From positions 1-11,670 of the forward strand of contig JAPLIW010000731.1 in assembly GCA_026388915.1 (NCBI GenBank): DNA of 11,670 nt, given 5' to 3'. Below are positions 1 through 6,453 of the stretch, piece by piece. The notes under the pieces were generated by a model. That model saw only the letters and a list, made by a program, of their open reading frames with translations, had not been told where the DNA came from and did no database searches. Every line of letters begins with the position of its first letter. Position 1 is the first letter of the stretch. Both the position numbers and the translations under genes were made by a program. The stretch is from Deltaproteobacteria bacterium. Lineage in GTDB: Bacteria > Desulfobacterota > SM23-61.

Positions 1-1
1 T

Positions 2-811
2 TTCTACCCTCTCCATATAAAGGTCCCTCTGGAAGCCTTCGCCACGGTTTTGATTGCCGTCGTTGCGGTGTACGTGTTTAAAACCGTAGAGCCCCAGATG
101 AAGGACCTCCAGGTTCCTTCAGTCAGAGAACCGGTCATCGCCCGGCAGGAAGCTCCCTATCCGGCCAAGGCCCCGGCTGCGGAAACGCAGGCTCCCCAGG
201 AGAAGGCTGTTCCCCAACAAACCCCTGCTGAAACCAAGGGAAAAGATCTGGCCGTTGCGCAAAAAGAAACTGAAAAGAGGGCGCGGGTGGATGAGGAAGC
301 GGGGGCCCAGAAATTGAAAGAGGCAGCTAAAAAGGAGGCCACCCTCCCCCTGCCGGCGGAAGCCCCCAAAATAGGGGAATCTCGCACGGCAGAAAGAGCC
401 CCCTCCTCTCCTGCGGCCGCAGGGGTTGCCCCAACGCGGGAAGACAAGATGGCCTCAGCCGAGGGGGCGGTCCGGGAAAGGAAGGAATTGAAGAAGGCTC
501 AGCCCATGGCTCCATCTATGCGGATGGCCGCCAAAGCGAAGCCGGAAGGCATGAGCATTGTAGTTCAGGCCAAAGACATCAGGCATGCCGGCGAAGAGGC
601 CATATCCCTCCTAAATCAGCTGGGCGCCTTGAGAATCGACCGGGCATCGCAGGAAAGCAACGAAGTCATAACCGCCGAAGTAAAAGCGGAGAAGATGAAG
701 GAACTGGTCGAGAAGCTGAGACTCTTGGGAGAGGTCCAAGAAAAAGACGCCTCCCTGGCGTCTCTGGAAAAGGACGCAGCCATCCGAATCGAAATCGTCC
801 CCGCCCGCTGA
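2..811 (+). CDS. Anti-sigma-factor-like membrane protein, DUF2275 type (5'-truncated)
   Basis: The reading frame is open to the window edge, so the true start and any N-terminal zinc-finger (zf-HC2) domain lie outside; the TTG at 50 is inside the membrane segment and is not a credible start. The visible part begins with a basic/hydrophobic stretch, then one membrane helix (about nt 26-88). A roughly 150-residue linker rich in Ala, Pro, Lys, Glu and Gln follows, and then a compact C-terminal domain (about nt 540-808) with alternating strand/helix character. This layout matches what I know of DUF2275 proteins, which are often joined to or next to ECF sigma factors; the family name is from recall, not a search. 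The expected role is to hold a sigma factor at the inner membrane, with the linker and C-terminal domain in the periplasm. It could instead be an unrelated single-pass envelope protein. Confidence 0.6.
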   Translation, partial: FYPLHIKVPLEAFATVLIAVVAVYVFKTVEPQMKDLQVPSVREPVIARQEAPYPAKAPAAETQAPQEKAVPQQTPAETKGKDLAVAQKETEKRARVDEEAGAQKLKEAAKKEATLPLPAEAPKIGESRTAERAPSSPAAAGVAPTREDKMASAEGAVRERKELKKAQPMAPSMRMAAKAKPEGMSIVVQAKDIRHAGEEAISLLNQLGALRIDRASQESNEVITAEVKAEKMKELVEKLRLLGEVQEKDASLASLEKDAAIRIEIVPAR

Positions 812-862
812 ACCCCGCCCCTTTATCCCATCTCTCCGCAAAAACCTCACCTTCAGTCATGA

Positions 863-881
863 CCTCCGGCAGCGCCGGAGG
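863..881 (+). terminator. GC-rich hairpin after the anti-sigma-like gene
   Basis: An 8-bp perfect stem (CCTCCGGC / GCCGGAGG) closes a 3-nt loop 51 bases after the stop codon at 809-811. The following CTTTAAA gives only a short T run, so this may be a weak intrinsic terminator or simply an RNA 3'-end hairpin. Confidence 0.4.
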
Positions 882-954
882 CTTTAAACCAGGCACCCGC
901 TCCAAGCGGATGAAAAATGGCCTCCAGCTAAAGGTGGCCTTCCCTCTGTTGCGC

Positions 955-1222
955 GGCTCGGGGGCAAGGGCCTTGCGCGCAGAAACCATGAGACGCCTTT
1001 GATTCCATGGAACGGGCGGGCTACCAAAATGCGGAATGCAGAATGCGGAATGTGAAATGGAAAACCGAATGATTCGAAATTTAATTCCGAATTCCTAAAT
1101 CCGCATTCCGAATTTGCATTGCCTGATCGGCCCGCCGCCTTCTGCGGAAGTCGAACGGAGCGCCCGGGGAAAGGGCCCACCCAGTCGATGCTTTCTGCGC
1201 GCAAGGCCCTTGCCCCCGGGCC
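955..1222 (+). repeat. Nested palindromic repeat, copy A (268 bp)
   Basis: The ends are 35-bp inverted repeats, 955-989 and 1188-1222, that pair at 33 of 35 positions; 960-985 and 1192-1217 are a perfect 26-bp inverted match. Inside is a second short inverted pair (GGCGGGC near 1014-1020 and GCCCGCC near 1130-1136). The centre (about 1027-1120) carries GCGGAATG-type units facing their reverse complements (CCGCATTCC type), so the whole element can fold as one long cruciform or RNA hairpin. The reverse complement of 4864-5125 (copy B) aligns along its full length. It has no coding capacity of its own; ORFs through it look spurious. The form is that of a MITE-like non-autonomous element. It lies between the anti-sigma-like and VIT/VWA genes, ending 152 bases before the start codon of the latter. 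Confidence 0.85.
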
Positions 1223-1257
1223 ACAACCCAGGCATCCCGGGAAGGTCAAACCTTATT

Positions 1258-1282
1258 AGACCCCCGGCAGAGTCGGGGGTCT
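1258..1282 (+). terminator. Strong hairpin, possible terminator or attenuator before the VIT/VWA gene
   Basis: A perfect 9-bp stem (AGACCCCCG / CGGGGGTCT) with a 7-nt loop is followed by ATTTAAAT rather than a clean T run. It sits after repeat A and 92 bases before the VIT/VWA start codon. It may end read-through from the left, or act in the leader of the next gene as an attenuator. The sequence alone does not separate these options. Confidence 0.5.
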
Positions 1283-1374
1283 ATTTAAATCAAATGATTT
1301 ATCCAGGAACATTTTCGAGGCCTCCTTTGTCCAAGAGGGCAGGAGCAATCAACCAAGTTCAAAGGAGGTCCAAA

Positions 1375-3696
1375 ATGATTTTTTTAACCAAGGTTTTGGC
1401 GATCCTGGCCGCGGTTTCCTCTTGCCTCGTGGGGGCAACCGCCTATGCCCAGCCCAGGGAGTCTGAAGATCGAACCCTTTCTCCCTACTTCTTCGTGAAA
1501 AGCGACGACCCCCAGGTCGATCAGCTTCCCCTGAAATCCACCTCGGCGGAAGTGAACATCTCCGGGGTTATCGCCGATGTTCAAGTTTCCCAAATTTACA
1601 AGAATGAAGGGAAAAAGGCCCTGGAGGCCATCTATGTATTCCCCGCCTCCACCCGGGCTGCCGTGTACGGGATGAAAATGACCATCGGGGAGAGGGTCAT
1701 CGAGGCCAAGATCAGCAAGAGAGAAGATGCCCGCAAAGAGTATGAGCAGGCCAAGCAGGCGGGCAAGAGCGCCTCGCTCCTGGAGCAGCAGCGGCCCAAC
1801 GTCTTCCAGATGAACGTGGCCAACATCCTGCCCGGCGACGAAATCAAAGTGGAGCTTAAATACACCGAGCTGCTGGTACCCACCGACCGGATCTACGAGT
1901 TCATCTACCCGACCGTTGTCGGCCCCCGCTATTCCAACCAGCCCGCGGAAACCGCCCCGCCTTCGGAACGGTGGGTCCAGAACCCCTACCTGCGCCAGGG
2001 AGAGGCCCCAACCTACCGGTTTGGCATCACGGTCAACATCGCTGCCGGAATGCCGATCAAGGATGTTTATTGCCCATCCCATAAAGTGAGCGCGAATTAT
2101 GACGGCCCTTCGCTGGCTATGGTCAAACTCGATCCGTCAGAGGCCCAGGGAGGCAATCGCGACTACATCCTGCGCTATCGCCTGGACGGCGACCGAGTCC
2201 AGTCGGGGCTCCTTCTCTATGAGGGGGAGAAAGAGAAATTCTTCCTCCTCATGATGCAGCCGCCCAGGAGGGTGGCTCAGAAAGAAATTCCCGGCCGGGA
2301 GTACGTCTTCATCGTCGATGTCTCGGGCTCCATGCACGGGTTTCCCCTGGAAATCTCCAAGAAACTGCTCCAGAACCTGATCGGTAACCTTCGACCGACG
2401 GACAAATTCAATGTTCTCCTCTTTTCCGGCGGCTCCTCGGTCATGGCCGAGGAATCCATGCCGGCCACCCGGGAGAATATCCAGAGGGCTCTTTACCTGA
2501 TCGACCGCCAGAAAGGGGGCGGAGGAACCGAACTCTTGCCGGCCCTGCACCGAACTCTCAAGCTCAAGAAACCGGAGAACTATTCCCGCACCGTGATCAT
2601 TGCCACAGACGGATATGTGACCGTAGAAGAGGAAGTATTCGATCTGATGCGCAAGAACCTCGGAGAGGCCAACATGTTTGCCTTCGGGATCGGAACCTCG
2701 GTCAACCGCCAAATCATCGAAGGAATGGCCCGGGTGGGCATGGGGGAGCCCTTTATCATCACCAAACCGGAAGAGGCCCCCGCCCAGGCCGAGCGATTCC
2801 GGAAGATGATCCAGTCCCCCGTGCTCACCCGGGTCAAGGTGAACTTCCAAGGGTTCAGCACTTACGATGTGGAACCCCTGGGCGTCCCCGATGTGCTGGC
2901 GGATCGTCCGGTCATCGTCTTCGGGAAATGGCGCGGGCAGCCTGACGGAAAGATCACTCTGAACGGCATATCCGGAAATGGCTTGTACCGAGAAATCATC
3001 GATGTACGGACGGTAAAATCTTCGAAGACCATTTCGGCCTTGCGCTATCTCTGGGCCCGCCACCGGATCGCCCTGCTCTCCGATTACAACAAGCTCCGGC
3101 CCAATGACCAGCGAACCAAGGAAGTCACCGACCTGGGATTGGCTTATAACCTCCTGACCGCCTATACCTCCTTCCTCGCGGTGGACACGGAGGTCCGGAA
3201 CCAGGGTGGGGATCAGACCACCATAAAGCAACCGCTTCCTCTTCCCCAGGGGGTTTCCGATTATGCCGTGGGAAGCGCCAAAATGAGCCTGGCCCCTTCT
3301 TCGCTCATGGTCCGGAAGGAGGCCGCCCCTTCCCCCTTCGAGGAACGAGCGATGCAGAAGGAAATCAAAGGCCTGGAAAAAGACAAGAGGGTCGCTTCGA
3401 TCGGAGGAATAAAGGTATCCGGAGGGCTGACGAAAGACATGGTACTTCAGGCCTTGGAAAAGTACCTGCCGGAAATTCAAAAATGCGGAAATGGGACCGA
3501 TCTTGGCAGAAACCTTATCCTGGAATTGACCATCACTCCGGATGGAAAAGTAAAAAGCGTGAAGATCGCAGGCGGGACTCTCAAAAACCCGGCAGCGGAA
3601 CGATGCCTCCTGGAACAGGCCAAAGGGTGGAAACTCCCCGCTCCCCATGATGGCCGGGAGGCCAGAGTCACGATCACCGTCCTGTTTGCCGTCTAA
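1375..3696 (+). CDS. Exported VIT + von Willebrand factor A protein with AgmX/PglI-type C-terminal domain
   Basis: The start at 1375 was chosen because AAAGGAGG lies 6 nt upstream and the product (773 aa) then opens with a signal sequence. The open frame reaches back to 1114, but that part lies in repeat A. Residues 1-25 fit a signal peptide with a cleavage site after AYA (25); VSSC at 14-17 also fits a lipobox, so a lipoprotein is possible. Residues about 33-165 form a VIT domain. Residues about 308-480 form a VWA domain with an intact metal site: D315-x-S317-x-S319, T385 and D412. Residues about 690-773 resemble the TonB-like AgmX/PglI C-terminal domain, with its cysteine pair at C704 and C744. 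VIT/VWA proteins usually act in protein-protein contacts outside the cytoplasm; the partner here is unknown. The anti-sigma-like neighbour suggests an envelope-response context. Confidence 0.9.
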   Translation: MIFLTKVLAILAAVSSCLVGATAYAQPRESEDRTLSPYFFVKSDDPQVDQLPLKSTSAEVNISGVIADVQVSQIYKNEGKKALEAIYVFPASTRAAVYGMKMTIGERVIEAKISKREDARKEYEQAKQAGKSASLLEQQRPNVFQMNVANILPGDEIKVELKYTELLVPTDRIYEFIYPTVVGPRYSNQPAETAPPSERWVQNPYLRQGEAPTYRFGITVNIAAGMPIKDVYCPSHKVSANYDGPSLAMVKLDPSEAQGGNRDYILRYRLDGDRVQSGLLLYEGEKEKFFLLMMQPPRRVAQKEIPGREYVFIVDVSGSMHGFPLEISKKLLQNLIGNLRPTDKFNVLLFSGGSSVMAEESMPATRENIQRALYLIDRQKGGGGTELLPALHRTLKLKKPENYSRTVIIATDGYVTVEEEVFDLMRKNLGEANMFAFGIGTSVNRQIIEGMARVGMGEPFIITKPEEAPAQAERFRKMIQSPVLTRVKVNFQGFSTYDVEPLGVPDVLADRPVIVFGKWRGQPDGKITLNGISGNGLYREIIDVRTVKSSKTISALRYLWARHRIALLSDYNKLRPNDQRTKEVTDLGLAYNLLTAYTSFLAVDTEVRNQGGDQTTIKQPLPLPQGVSDYAVGSAKMSLAPSSLMVRKEAAPSPFEERAMQKEIKGLEKDKRVASIGGIKVSGGLTKDMVLQALEKYLPEIQKCGNGTDLGRNLILELTITPDGKVKSVKIAGGTLKNPAAERCLLEQAKGWKLPAPHDGREARVTITVLFAV

Positions 3697-3765
3697 CGAA
3701 TAATTGAAGGATGGGATCCATTTCCGGTTTGAATCTTGTACGGAAAAAAGAAGCTGGCGGAGAGA

Positions 3766-3793
3766 GGGGTCGTGGGGAAAGGCTCACGGCCCC
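3766..3793 (+). terminator. Candidate terminator after the VIT/VWA gene
   Basis: A 9-bp stem with one T-G wobble (GGGGTCGTG / CACGGCCCC) and a 10-nt loop is followed by only TTT. It lies in the 122-bp gap between two convergent genes, where a terminator is expected. It is weak by sequence. Confidence 0.35.
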
Positions 3794-3818
3794 TTTGCAA
3801 CTCATACTCATAGATTCG

Positions 3819-4757
3819 TCAAATTTTTGCCGCTTCCCCGGCTCTTTCTTTTCTGCCTTTTTTCGAAGCTTTCTCCTCATACATGAGTCTGTCCGCTCGG
3901 GCCAGGAGTTCTTCGATATTCTGGGGCTTTTCGGGCTCGTACCGGACAAAGCCGGTGCTGAAAGACAACCGATGCGGCCTTTGTGCTTCTTGCCCGAAGG
4001 AGCCGATCTTCTGCTGGAGGCGGGTCCTGATTTTCTCAAAATCCGCTTCCGACTCTTCCAGCCCCAGGACGGCGAATTCATCCCCCCCCATGCGGGCAAT
4101 GAGGTCGGATGCCCGGAAGGTATGTTTCAGGATGTCGGCCAGATCCTTCAGCGTCCGGTCCCCCTCTTTGTGTCCCAGGGTATCGTTTATTAATTTCAGG
4201 TTGTCCACATCCGCGTAGACGAGGAGCAGCCTTTTTTTGAGGCGCTTGGCAACCCTGATCTGCTGCCTGGCCAGGTTCATGAACCCCCGCCGGTTGTAGA
4301 GGCTGGTCAGCTCGTCGGTCAGAGACAGGGATTTCAGGTCGGATTTGATCTTTTGGCGTTCGATGGCGTACCGGATGGCCCGGCCCAGGAGGCGGCTGTC
4401 GAAATTCCCCTTCACCAGATAATCCTGCGCCCCTTCCTGCACGGTTCTGATGGCCGTTTCCTCGTCCGCCAGGCCGCTCAGGATGATGATCGGGGTATCG
4501 GGGTGCTGGGCGTAGGCCAATTCGAAGGTCTTAAGCCCCAGGGAATCGGGGAGCCCCAGGTCGAGCAACATCAGATCGACTCCCCCGCGGGAGAGCCGCT
4601 CCAGCGCCCCGGAGAGTGTTTCCGCCCGATCGACATGGCAGGGGAAACTCCCGATCTCTCCCAGGGTCGCCAGAATGAGTTCGGTGTCGTATGGATCATC
4701 CTCCACCAGGAGAACCCTTATGGGCTGATTGTCTTGTTTGGGGGGCACGGCTTCCAT
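3819..4757 (-). CDS. Response regulator with GGDEF diguanylate cyclase output
   Basis: This 312-aa protein has a receiver domain (about 12-130) with acidic residues E19-D20-D21, phospho-acceptor D66, S94 and the conserved K116. A short helical linker leads to a GGDEF domain (about 143-300). The signature GGDEF is intact at 224-228, and an RxxD inhibitory site (R215-A-S-D218) lies exactly five residues before it. The enzyme should therefore make cyclic di-GMP from two GTP, be switched by phosphorylation, and be subject to product inhibition. It is cytoplasmic, with no membrane segment. GAGGG directly precedes the ATG, which is closer than a usual ribosome site. No histidine kinase is adjacent, so its partner is elsewhere. 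The C-terminus is a basic Lys/Arg-rich tail. It is convergent with the VIT/VWA gene, and repeat B lies upstream of it. Confidence 0.95.
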   Translation of the reverse strand: MEAVPPKQDNQPIRVLLVEDDPYDTELILATLGEIGSFPCHVDRAETLSGALERLSRGGVDLMLLDLGLPDSLGLKTFELAYAQHPDTPIIILSGLADEETAIRTVQEGAQDYLVKGNFDSRLLGRAIRYAIERQKIKSDLKSLSLTDELTSLYNRRGFMNLARQQIRVAKRLKKRLLLVYADVDNLKLINDTLGHKEGDRTLKDLADILKHTFRASDLIARMGGDEFAVLGLEESEADFEKIRTRLQQKIGSFGQEAQRPHRLSFSTGFVRYEPEKPQNIEELLARADRLMYEEKASKKGRKERAGEAAKI

Positions 4758-4863
4758 CCCTCATCGATAAACGGACGGTTTTAAAGATGTACTATAATTT
4801 TCCTTCCTTTTCAACCCTCCTCTATGCCTTGAGATTCTCTTTCCTGCGGAAAAGCAAGCTTGT

Positions 4864-5125
4864 GGCCCGGAAGCAAAAGCGTTGCGCGGAAAAAGCATCG
4901 GCGGGAAAAGAATTCTCTCCGGAGATCCCCCTGTGCTTCCGCAGAAAGAGGCGGGCCCATCGGGCGTTACCCAATTCGGAATTCGGAATGTGGAATTCGG
5001 AATTTTTACTTCTTTTTTTTCATTCCGCATTCCGCAATCGGCATTCCGCAATTTGGATGCCCGCCCGGCCCAGGAAATGATGCGCGCCTTATGGTTTTTG
5101 CGCGCAACGCCCTTGCTTCCGGGCC
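4864..5125 (-). repeat. Nested palindromic repeat, copy B (262 bp)
   Basis: The ends are 35-bp inverted repeats, 4864-4898 and 5091-5125, pairing at 31 of 35 positions. The interior (about 4970-5058) has GGAATTCGGAATG-type units facing CATTCCGCATTCC-type units. Its reverse complement aligns with copy A (955-1222) over the full length: the arms match A at 30/35 and 28/35 positions, and the internal TTCTGCGGAAG block is shared. On the minus strand it has the same polarity relative to the GGDEF gene (start codon at 4757, 106 bases away) as copy A has relative to the VIT/VWA gene. ORFs here look spurious. Apart from this repeat and the promoter at 5254-5282, I see nothing I can support in the gene-free stretch 4758-5369. 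Confidence 0.85.
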
Positions 5126-5253
5126 GGCCAAAGCCTGAAATTGAATTCATCTTCCCCCTACTTGGCGAAAAGTGAATGGGGGCAAGTCATCCATGTATCC
5201 TGGCGGGAGGGGTATCCGGAAGAGGATGGAACCTCATTTATTTAGCACTTTTC

Positions 5254-5282
5254 TTGATTTCGTAACACCGATGGTATATGAT
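5254..5282 (+). promoter_or_regulatory. Sigma-70-like promoter for the Ni/Co importer operon
   Basis: TTGATT (5254-5259) and TATGAT (5277-5282) are separated by 17 bases, matching the -35/-10 consensus at 4 and 5 of 6 positions. They lie about 90 bases before the start codon of the M gene. A perfect 6-4-6 palindrome (ATATGA, tgat, TCATAT; 5276-5291) overlaps the -10 box, where a repressor could act. The half-site resembles the NikR half-site of E. coli, but the spacing (4 instead of 16) does not fit NikR. I see no cobalamin riboswitch in the leader. Confidence 0.5.
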
Positions 5283-5369
5283 GATTCATATTCTTTTTCC
5301 CGTTTCGGTCTTCTTGCAGAAAAGGCAACCCGCTGCTCGCTCGATCAAAAGCACGGATAAGGCAGGGAG

Positions 5370-6056
5370 ATGCATATTCCCGACGGTTACCTGGGCCCCC
5401 AGACCTACGGGGCCCTGTATGGCGTGATGGTTCCCCTCTGGGCCTTGGCTTCCCGCATCGTCCGCCGGACCCTTCGGCAGCGCCAGGTCCCTTTCTTGGC
5501 CCTGGGGGCGGCCTTTTCCTTCGTGATCATGATGTTCAACATCCCCATCCCCGGAGGGTCCACCGGGCATGCGGTGGGCGGAGTGCTCATCGCCATTCTC
5601 GTAGGTCCCTGGGCGGCCCTGATCGCTATTTCCATCGCCCTGGTGATTCAGGCCTTGCTCTTCGGGGACGGGGGGGTGACGGCCATAGCCGCCAATTGCT
5701 TCAACATGGCCTTCGTCATGCCCATGGCCGGCTACTGGACCTATCGTCTGATCAGCGGAAAAGCCGCGGCCACCGCCCGCCGGAGATGGATCGCCGCCGC
5801 CGTGGGCGCCTACATCGGTTTGAACCTGGCGGCGGTCACCACGGCCATCCTGTTCGGTCTTCAACCCCTTCTGGCCAGGGGGGCCGACGGGCGTCCTTTA
5901 TATTTTCCCTATCCCCTGGAAGTGGCCGTACCGGTGATGGCCCTCCAGCACCTCCTGCTGTTTGGAATCATCGAAGCTGTGGTCACCGCGCTGCTGGTCG
6001 TTTATTTTCAGCGAACCGACCCTGCCCTGCTGGAGGCGGGGGGAAAGAGCCCATGA
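5370..6056 (+). CDS. cbiM/nikM: Energy-coupling-factor Ni/Co transporter substrate-binding subunit (CbiM/NikM)
   Basis: This 228-aa membrane protein starts with MHIPDGYL, the invariant CbiM/NikM N-terminus. In the NikM2 structure the metal is held by the Met1 amine, His2 and His67. Here His2 is present, and His67 falls in the conserved block NIPIPGGSTGHAVGG (57-71). Several hydrophobic helices follow (about 43-57, 70-97, 105-126, 140-165 and 186-213). It is the S component that binds Ni2+ or Co2+ in the inner membrane and passes it inward with the Q/O module. AAGG and GGGAG precede the ATG. The stop overlaps the start of the next gene in ATGA, so translation is probably coupled. Sequence alone does not decide nickel versus cobalt; the PDGLE-like partner and the absence of B12-synthesis genes or a B12 riboswitch lean slightly toward nickel. 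Confidence 0.95.
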   Translation: MHIPDGYLGPQTYGALYGVMVPLWALASRIVRRTLRQRQVPFLALGAAFSFVIMMFNIPIPGGSTGHAVGGVLIAILVGPWAALIAISIALVIQALLFGDGGVTAIAANCFNMAFVMPMAGYWTYRLISGKAAATARRRWIAAAVGAYIGLNLAAVTTAILFGLQPLLARGADGRPLYFPYPLEVAVPVMALQHLLLFGIIEAVVTALLVVYFQRTDPALLEAGGKSP

Positions 6057-6403
6057 ATCAAACCAAAAGATTATGGTGGGGGCTGATCCTCCTGATTCTC
6101 CTTTCTCCTCTCGGGCTCATTCTCCCCGAGATCTTCCGGTCCGGTCCAGCCTGGGGAGAATGGAGTCTGGAGGAAATCGGAAAAATGCTCGGCTTCATCC
6201 CCGAGGGACTGAAGAAATGGACGGGCCTCTGGTCTTCCCCTCTCCCCGAGTACAACGTGGGGGGCTGGGAGAAGAAAGGCCTGTTCCACTCGAGCCTGGG
6301 CTACATCCTCTCCGGTTTTCTGGGGGTTGGCGCGGTGGTGGCGGTAACCCTCCTTCTGGGGAAATTCATGGGGAAAAAAGATCCCCCGGTTAAGGGGTCC
6401 TGA
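6053..6403 (+). CDS. Small accessory membrane subunit of the Ni/Co importer (PDGLE-like NikN/CbiN)
   Basis: This 116-aa protein has two predicted membrane helices (about 8-26 and 83-105). The extracytoplasmic region between them includes GFIPEGLKKW (47-56) and SSPLPEYNVGG (61-71). That layout (helix, loop with a PDGLE-like block, SPLPxY segment, helix, short basic tail) matches PDGLE proteins, found alone or fused to NikM. The canonical PDGLE string is degenerate here, read as IPEGL, so the assignment leans on position and topology as well. The start at 6053 overlaps the M stop by 4 bases; the frame extends upstream inside the M gene, but those starts lack support. The role is inferred from family knowledge: it assists metal loading by the M subunit. 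Confidence 0.75.
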   Translation: MNQTKRLWWGLILLILLSPLGLILPEIFRSGPAWGEWSLEEIGKMLGFIPEGLKKWTGLWSSPLPEYNVGGWEKKGLFHSSLGYILSGFLGVGAVVAVTLLLGKFMGKKDPPVKGS

Positions 6404-6453
6404 TGTTTCTGCTGCCAGGCCCGAGCCCGAGGGCGGAGGGCTCGAAATCATGA
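6403..6453 (+). other. Mini-ORF (16 codons) bridging the N and Q genes
   Basis: An ATG overlaps the N stop codon (TGATG, 6401-6405). The frame runs 16 codons to a TGA at 6451-6453, which overlaps the Q start codon at 6450-6452. Such a chain of overlaps could carry ribosomes across the 46-bp gap. The peptide has no recognisable family, and the arrangement may be chance. Confidence 0.25.

Noticed and set aside
157..515. Minus-strand ORFs opposite the anti-sigma-like gene
   Set aside because: They are antisense shadows of the Ala/Pro/Lys-rich linker, low in complexity and with no recognisable family.
960..1222. CRISPR-like array in repeats A and B
   Set aside because: The GGAATG-type units are short, irregular and arranged as inverted blocks, with no equal spacers.
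1114..1374. Upstream extension of the VIT/VWA reading frame (87 extra codons)
   Set aside because: It begins inside repeat A and runs through the terminator-like hairpin. The start at 1375 has an ideal ribosome site and a signal peptide directly after it.
2137..3648. 503-codon minus-strand ORF opposite the VIT/VWA gene
   Set aside because: Its composition is that of an antisense shadow, while the plus strand carries clear VIT, VWA and C-terminal motifs with proper start signals.
3674..4099. Minus-strand ORF overlapping the 3' end of the GGDEF gene
   Set aside because: It is another frame of the same region; the product is rich in Ser, Arg, Lys and Pro with no family features, and it covers the VIT/VWA stop region.
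4761..5175. Several short ORFs on both strands across repeat B
   Set aside because: Their peptides (RNSECGIRN, FHSAFRN types) are translations of the repeated GGAATTCGG units and are familiar spurious products.
5241..5268. NikR operator of the delta-proteobacterial type (GTGTTAC-N14-GTAACAC)
   Set aside because: GTAACAC is present at 5262-5268, but the expected inverted partner is absent; the nearest match (TTAGCAC) is in direct orientation.
5172..5360. 62-codon ORF just before the M gene
   Set aside because: It runs through the promoter and leader of the importer operon and has no ribosome site or recognisable family.
5126..5369. Cobalamin riboswitch before the M gene
   Set aside because: I found no B12-box core and no matching long-range pairing in the leader.
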